Of a DNA stretch of 37,197 bases, positions 32,049-37,197 are shown one piece after another. The stretch is from Eubacteriales bacterium (GTDB lineage Bacteria > Bacillota > Clostridia > Lachnospirales > Lachnospiraceae): contig JAUNGC010000034.1 in the NCBI GenBank assembly GCA_030524745.1, forward strand, positions 1 through 37,197, written 5' to 3'. A program made the position numbers and the translations under genes. The notes under the pieces are model-generated. The model did no database searches. It was given only the letters and a program-made list of their open reading frames with translations, and had not been told where the DNA came from. Position 1 is the first letter of the stretch, and every line of letters begins with the position of its first letter.

Positions 32049-35000
32049 ATGAAAAGGAAACTGAGACGTTTACTCTGCATTGCTCTTGTTGCGATGCTCG
32101 TGACCGGCGTTATGTCGACAGATACGGTCATTACAGCAAAAGCGGCGTCCGTGTCGGACAATGCTCTTCCGACGGAAAGCGGCGGGGATGAGACGGGGCA
32201 GGACGATGCGGCGCCGTCCGGTACATCAGGTGCAGGGGAAACGGCAAACACGGGTGATGTGGCAGGATCGACAAACACGGACGGCGTGACGGGGCCGACA
32301 AACACAGATGACGTGACAGGACCAACAAACACGGATGATGCGACGGAACCGGCAGATACGGACGGCACGGCGGGAGAGACAAATTCGGCGGCTGCGGCCG
32401 AACCGGATGGCACGGACCAGCCGGAGGATGCGGACGTGGAGGAAGAGCCGGCGTCAGTTGATTTCGCGGATATGACGGTTTATGTAAAAGGTGCGGACGG
32501 CACGCCTTCTATCGCGGTCAATGGTGACAGCGGGAAGGAAGAGATGGCCGCGGCCGATGAAGCGGGAATGGTATATTGGTATACCTTTGACGGAGATTTG
32601 GCGGTTTCTTCCTTTATCATTTATGACGAATCGGGCGTCGTGGTCACTGCGCCGGATGAGACGAAGAATCCTGATTTTTCAGCGAATACGTCCTGTTTTA
32701 ATAAAGAAACGGGAATGTGGGAGTCTTTTTCTCCAATGAAAACGTCGGATTTGACTCTGACGGGCAATGCGGTCATGGAAAAAGGCGATACCATTTATTT
32801 TGATGCGAACGGGAACGACAGTTTCCTGCAGGATGGGGCGGTGCCCTATGTAGGATTTAAGTTTGGAACGGAGGACGGCGACGACGTTAAGGTAAATGGA
32901 GAATTCTGGCAGGCAATGGAACTGGTGGACGGTAAAACCGATCTGTGGTTCTATACGCTGCCGGAAACGGCTGTTTTGAGCAGCAGCGATTCTATCACTT
33001 ACGCGCAGTTTCGAAGATCTTCAACCAGCGGAGAGAACTGGAAGAGCGGGACTTCCGAGTTGCGTCTGGAGGAAGGAAAAAACTGTCTGAAGATTTACAG
33101 CTGGAACAGTGCAGAGAACTGGTATAACGATGGCGAATGGGTATATTATGAAGCGATTGAGCCGGCTGTTTTTGCCGGTGAAACGGTATATGTGATTTCG
33201 GACAAGGGTACGCCGCAGATACAACTCATGCTGGACGGCGTTCCGCTGGATCTGGTGACGATGACGGCGGTATATGGTACGGAAAATGTGTACAGATATA
33301 CATTTGCCAAAAATGTGGCGGTCGGAACGGTATTTTCCATCATCAATGGGGAAAGAACAGAGATTGTTTCTGGAAAGGGAGACTGGAATACGAATACGCC
33401 CTGCTATGATGAAGCGAGTGGAGAGTGGATTTTTTATGAAATCACCGTTGACAGTCTGACTTTCCGCCTGGATCTTTCCGGCAGCAGCAATGCCTATATT
33501 TGGGGCATGAAGGGTGAAAACAGAACTGTTCTGGTAAGCGGGGTAAAGTCCGGATTCAATTTTACCTATACGTCGGAGATGATGGAACAGTATGACGGAA
33601 TTCAGATCGGCTGGTATGATGGTCAGACAGGGGAACTCAAAATCGGAAACCTGACAAAAATCATAGAGACAGAGGAGATTATAAACGAGGTAACGGAGAA
33701 GGGCGCGAGCGCTACGTTGCATGTTGGAGAATATGTTGCTGGCGTGAACCGTTCCACATGGTGGACTGCCTTAAACGGAGATCCTTCGCTGAATATTCCG
33801 GCCGGCTCTTTTAGAAAGGACGGATCGAAATATTATGTTTCTGCCGTATTCTATGACTATTATTCCGATGAGGAACTCAACGGCAATAAGAGAAATGAAC
33901 TGACAGGCGGCTTTAGTCTGACTTCCGGCGGCGACGATAAAATACAGGCGCGGTATTTTAATCTGGCAGTGAGTCAGTATTTTGAGAGTTATGCGGGAAC
34001 GGATAAGGACCTGAGCAATACGGATGGCACGGGTAAGGTGCTTAAGCCGCTTTATTTCGGAGAATTTGAAAGCATGAATACCATGTCGGGGTATTACCGG
34101 TATGATCTGGCATACAATAACGGTACGGCGTGGAGCGGACAGGCGCACCAGAATCTGGTGGATCAGACGCTGAACAGCGATAAGAATATTACCATGAACG
34201 GCATTGAATTGCCCTACTTTGACGCAGAGTTTTTACGAGGCGGCAATACCTATGGGGCAAACCTTGGCATGGTGTTTGACAATGTCCAGTTCCCTTTCAC
34301 CAAAAATAGCGAGGGTTACTGGGAATTTGATTCCAGAGAAGCGGATCAGACGCTGAGAATGAAGCGTAATACCATGGACGGGCTTTATTTCCTGGAAAAT
34401 ACTGGCGCTACCGAATATGTTCACGGAACGAACGGCAAGGCGGAGGATGACGGAAAGCCGGGCTTTTTCCCCTTCAACGATCATTCGGAAAGCGCGAATG
34501 CGAAACAACTCAATTACGGCTTCGGCATGCGGATGGATATTCCTTTCCGTATGACAGAGGACGGTATGTATACCAACGGAACAGATGGCAGTAAGCCGAT
34601 TACCTTCGATTTCTCCGGTGACGATGATGTATGGATCTTCATCGACGGAGAACTGGTACTGGATATCGGCGGCGATCACGGCAGAGTGAGCGGATCGATC
34701 AATTTTGCAGACGAAGCCGGAATGCGCGCAACGGTATATTATCAGGGAAGCACCACAAGCGTTTATGATACAAAGACATTTGGCAGGCCGGACGCCAATC
34801 AGGAGCATGTGCTGACAATGTTCTATATGGAGCGCGGATTGTGGGAATCAAATATAAAGATTACATTTAACTTCCCGCTGACCAATCAGCTTTCCGTAGA
34901 AAAGCAGCTTGACACATCCAACGTGAATCCTGATTTTGTGAATGCGATCCGGGATCATCTGAGCGCGTTTGAGATTGTGGTGAAAAATCTGACCACCCGC

Positions 35001-37197
35001 GGAGATGCGGATAAGGATACGGATATTGAACTCGTACCGGCGCTGACCTATCATACGGCAGATACGGATGCGGGAATCAGTTATGCGGGGACTCCCGAAG
35101 TAAAGGCGGTTGAGGCGTCTTATGAAGGGCGCACAGGCGTGCTGCATGTGAAATATGCGGACAGGATTTTGAATCCGTCCCCGACGGATGTGGCCCGGCA
35201 CCGCGTTGCCTTTAAACCTGCGGACGGAAGCGCTTTTAACGCCGCTGGCCGCGACGGATATCTGCAGTTTTATATGAGGAATGAAGGTACTTTCAGCGCA
35301 GGTACACCCTACGTCGATTTGAAGGATGGCTCCGGACATACGATCGGAGGCTGGGCGGTTTCCTCGGTGGGCTGGCAGGAAAGCAACAATACGCTCTCAA
35401 GGGGCACCTGGGTAACTGTAAAAATTGATTTGGAGAAGCTGCAGGGAGCGTCCGCGTTTGATTGGAGCAATGTCACGGAAGTGGGCGTTTCATACTGGGA
35501 TAATGGCGATATTTATATTGACGATATCACATTCCATCAGGGAAAAGTGGAATTTGAAAGGTCGACTTTTGAGACGCCGCAGGATAGTATTTCCACTTAT
35601 GGCTCCGTAGCTGCAAAAGCGCTGCAACTGGCGTCCGGCGCAATTTACTCTCTGGAAGACGCGTCTGAGACAAGCGCCGACATTGAGTATTACGTGATCG
35701 ATACGAGCGGATTGATTTCGTTAAGAGGCGGAAAAGCGGCATACTTTTTGGACCAGTTCCGTCTGGGAAGTTATCTTTATCTGGAAGAACAGGTAAACGC
35801 CGATTATTACAATACCTCCTGGGCCTTATATGAAGGCGCCGACAGAGCGCCTTACAGAACAGGATCGGGGGCTGTCATGGATGACGGAAGAACAGAAGAG
35901 ACTGCCTATACTTCTACATTGACGCATAATGGCGCCGGAAAGCCGTCAGAATCCATTTTGTTCAGAAGCAATTCGACGCCAAATGTGACGACTACTCCGC
36001 TTAATATCCGGGCAGTCTTTACAAACGAAGTAAAAACGGGAAGTCTGACGATTAAAAAGGAATGGGAGGCTGGCATCAGCCATCCGGACAGCATTACATT
36101 TACCGTTTACTATAACAATATTTTCGGCCAGATCAATCTGGATACGGATATTGTGGGCACATATGTGTTGAACGAAGCGAATAACTGGTCCTATACCGTC
36201 AGCGGCGTTCCGGTCGGTACAGCGTTCAGAATCGTGGAAAATATTCCTGAAGACGCTAACTATGCGCTGGAGAGCGTTACGCCGGTGCCGGATCTGGGAA
36301 CGAAGAACGAGGATGGCAGCTATATCGGAACGATCTGGATGGAAGCGGATTGGCCGGAGACCACAGGATATACGCCTGATGTGGTCGTGACGTTTAAAAA
36401 TGCCGCAGTGCCGGAAGAAGAAAATAAGGTGTTTTATGTGGAGACGGGGAAGGCGACCGCGTTGCCGATGAATTTGACGCAATTAATCGATTTTTCCTCA
36501 GAAGCAAATCCGGTCGATCAGAATTATGATCCGGTGGCGCTGCAGAAGACGCAGTCTGATAGCGGCGACGGTACAGATATTATCTTCGATTCCGCAGCGA
36601 ACAAAACGGGAGTTGTAAATACCAGTTACACGTTTACCTATAATGGGATAAGCGGCGGAAAGAAAGTTACGGGAAAGGTTACCGTTTATACCTACCATAC
36701 GTCGAATGATATATATGTCTTTGACTACGGTTTGAAATCTGACTTGGCAGATGTCTCACATGGGGACGGCATGTTCCAGAATGATTTCGTGTTCAATGAT
36801 GATGCGCAGAAGGTGGATGCGGATAAGACGACGGCCAGCTTCGCCGGCTTAAGGACCGGGGAAGGGAGTTTTGGCAGTTCCGCAGAAAATACCCAGAGCA
36901 AAATTACAGCCGGCAGCGCAAATCTTTCTCTTATTATGAACGACGATACGGATGCCGCGCAGGGCGCGAAACTGGAAGATGAGAGCGCCGCTATATATTT
37001 TGAACCGACGGCCTTTATGGATAAGGAAGAAACTGTGGAGTATCGGACTACAGTGCTTGCGCAGGGAGCGACTTCTGTGCAGGATGCGAGCGACGGCGTA
37101 GAAATGACGGGATCCATTACGGTGATGCCTGCGAGCGTGGTATATTATGAGGATAACTTTGTTGCGATAACAGGAAACGGTACGGAAACCGCGGGCG
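32049..37197 (+). CDS. giant secreted surface protein with fibro-slime and Cna-B-like domains (3' end beyond window)
   Basis: The frame from ATG 32049 is open to the end of the window: 1716 codons and no stop. A signal peptide (basic MKRKLRRLL, hydrophobic core to about 25, cleavage after TAKA near 35) is followed by a Thr/Asp/Gly-rich region with 9-residue repeats (GPTNTDDVT type, about 70-105). Three or four beta-rich modules follow (about 138-540), with openings such as MTVYVKG, DTIYFDA and ETVYVIS that recall starch-binding or carbohydrate-binding repeats. A fibro-slime domain (about 560-960) has the hallmark DDDVWIFIDGELVLDIGGDHG. A Cna-B-like repeat starting GSLTIKKEW (about 1336) and further beta modules follow. 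AGGGAGGAAA precedes; an ATG at 32044 stops after two codons. Likely an adhesin or cell-wall protein; its sortase signal, if any, is outside. Confidence 0.9.
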   Translation, partial: MKRKLRRLLCIALVAMLVTGVMSTDTVITAKAASVSDNALPTESGGDETGQDDAAPSGTSGAGETANTGDVAGSTNTDGVTGPTNTDDVTGPTNTDDATEPADTDGTAGETNSAAAAEPDGTDQPEDADVEEEPASVDFADMTVYVKGADGTPSIAVNGDSGKEEMAAADEAGMVYWYTFDGDLAVSSFIIYDESGVVVTAPDETKNPDFSANTSCFNKETGMWESFSPMKTSDLTLTGNAVMEKGDTIYFDANGNDSFLQDGAVPYVGFKFGTEDGDDVKVNGEFWQAMELVDGKTDLWFYTLPETAVLSSSDSITYAQFRRSSTSGENWKSGTSELRLEEGKNCLKIYSWNSAENWYNDGEWVYYEAIEPAVFAGETVYVISDKGTPQIQLMLDGVPLDLVTMTAVYGTENVYRYTFAKNVAVGTVFSIINGERTEIVSGKGDWNTNTPCYDEASGEWIFYEITVDSLTFRLDLSGSSNAYIWGMKGENRTVLVSGVKSGFNFTYTSEMMEQYDGIQIGWYDGQTGELKIGNLTKIIETEEIINEVTEKGASATLHVGEYVAGVNRSTWWTALNGDPSLNIPAGSFRKDGSKYYVSAVFYDYYSDEELNGNKRNELTGGFSLTSGGDDKIQARYFNLAVSQYFESYAGTDKDLSNTDGTGKVLKPLYFGEFESMNTMSGYYRYDLAYNNGTAWSGQAHQNLVDQTLNSDKNITMNGIELPYFDAEFLRGGNTYGANLGMVFDNVQFPFTKNSEGYWEFDSREADQTLRMKRNTMDGLYFLENTGATEYVHGTNGKAEDDGKPGFFPFNDHSESANAKQLNYGFGMRMDIPFRMTEDGMYTNGTDGSKPITFDFSGDDDVWIFIDGELVLDIGGDHGRVSGSINFADEAGMRATVYYQGSTTSVYDTKTFGRPDANQEHVLTMFYMERGLWESNIKITFNFPLTNQLSVEKQLDTSNVNPDFVNAIRDHLSAFEIVVKNLTTRGDADKDTDIELVPALTYHTADTDAGISYAGTPEVKAVEASYEGRTGVLHVKYADRILNPSPTDVARHRVAFKPADGSAFNAAGRDGYLQFYMRNEGTFSAGTPYVDLKDGSGHTIGGWAVSSVGWQESNNTLSRGTWVTVKIDLEKLQGASAFDWSNVTEVGVSYWDNGDIYIDDITFHQGKVEFERSTFETPQDSISTYGSVAAKALQLASGAIYSLEDASETSADIEYYVIDTSGLISLRGGKAAYFLDQFRLGSYLYLEEQVNADYYNTSWALYEGADRAPYRTGSGAVMDDGRTEETAYTSTLTHNGAGKPSESILFRSNSTPNVTTTPLNIRAVFTNEVKTGSLTIKKEWEAGISHPDSITFTVYYNNIFGQINLDTDIVGTYVLNEANNWSYTVSGVPVGTAFRIVENIPEDANYALESVTPVPDLGTKNEDGSYIGTIWMEADWPETTGYTPDVVVTFKNAAVPEEENKVFYVETGKATALPMNLTQLIDFSSEANPVDQNYDPVALQKTQSDSGDGTDIIFDSAANKTGVVNTSYTFTYNGISGGKKVTGKVTVYTYHTSNDIYVFDYGLKSDLADVSHGDGMFQNDFVFNDDAQKVDADKTTASFAGLRTGEGSFGSSAENTQSKITAGSANLSLIMNDDTDAAQGAKLEDESAAIYFEPTAFMDKEETVEYRTTVLAQGATSVQDASDGVEMTGSITVMPASVVYYEDNFVAITGNGTETAG
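32252..32386 (+). repeat. 27-bp coding repeats in the surface protein linker
   Basis: Five imperfect 27-base units encode 9-residue repeats of the type GPTNTDDVT: GSTNTDGVT, GPTNTDDVT, GPTNTDDAT, EPADTDGTA, GETNSAAAA. They form a Thr/Asp-rich stalk after the signal peptide, and can expand or contract by slippage. Confidence 0.75.

Noticed and set aside
32252-32386. Regular repeats that could suggest a CRISPR array
   Set aside because: The 27-base units are contiguous, have no unique spacers and encode a 9-residue protein repeat in the open frame.

Overview
The window looks like a chromosomal segment of a mid-GC, gut-type Firmicute, most likely a Lachnospiraceae member. The evidence is the YesM/YesN-type two-component pair beside an LplA-type lipoprotein, DUF5107 and DUF4091 proteins, a GPH-family sugar carrier, an Rpn/PD-(D/E)XK gene of the Lachnospiraceae type, a fibro-slime surface protein, and AGGAGG-type ribosome binding sites throughout. 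I would not name a genus from this. No rRNA, tRNA, CRISPR array or complete insertion sequence was seen.

Region 1 (1-9894) is a carbohydrate-utilisation operon on the plus strand: a large substrate-binding lipoprotein, a DUF4091 glycosidase-like gene broken by one in-frame TAA, a YesN-type regulator, a YesM-type kinase, a DUF5107/TPR protein and an N-acetylhexosamine-kinase-like sugar kinase. The two permeases such a lipoprotein needs are not in the window and may lie upstream of position 1. Region 2 (9970-12343) has its own good promoter and encodes a membrane-anchored PAF-acetylhydrolase-like esterase followed by a LytTR regulator/DUF3021 pair. Region 3 (12416-15926) is a second sugar ABC importer (binding protein, two permeases, no ATPase or hydrolase), with a terminator-like hairpin after the binding protein and a clean terminator at the end.

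Region 4 (15957-24262) is rich in exporters: a MefA-like MFS pump behind a 26-codon leader peptide and competing hairpins, translationally coupled to a GNAT acetyltransferase; a LysR regulator divergent from a MATE pump with a perfect 9-bp inverted-repeat operator between them; a cupin protein; and an HTH/TPR regulator beside a second MFS pump. Region 5 (24279-26014) is a small operon of CPBP membrane protease, XRE regulator and two-helix-pair membrane protein, headed by a near-consensus promoter carrying three ATGTAAA boxes at exact 23-bp spacing.

Region 6 (26015-31700) starts with a possible degraded stretch and an Rpn-family nuclease whose stop overlaps the start of a GPH sugar symporter, followed by a PPOX/Nim-like flavoprotein, a GNAT enzyme, a WYL regulator and another GNAT enzyme. 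Region 7 (31700-37197) is an AT-rich promoter region with an 18-bp palindrome and then the first 1716 codons of a giant secreted surface protein (signal peptide, 9-residue Thr-rich repeats, beta-rich modules, fibro-slime domain, Cna-B-like domain) that runs off the end of the window.

The most interesting items are the attenuator-like leader of the MFS pump, the phased ATGTAAA array, the dual-role LysR operator, the ochre stop in the DUF4091 gene and the open-ended fibro-slime protein.
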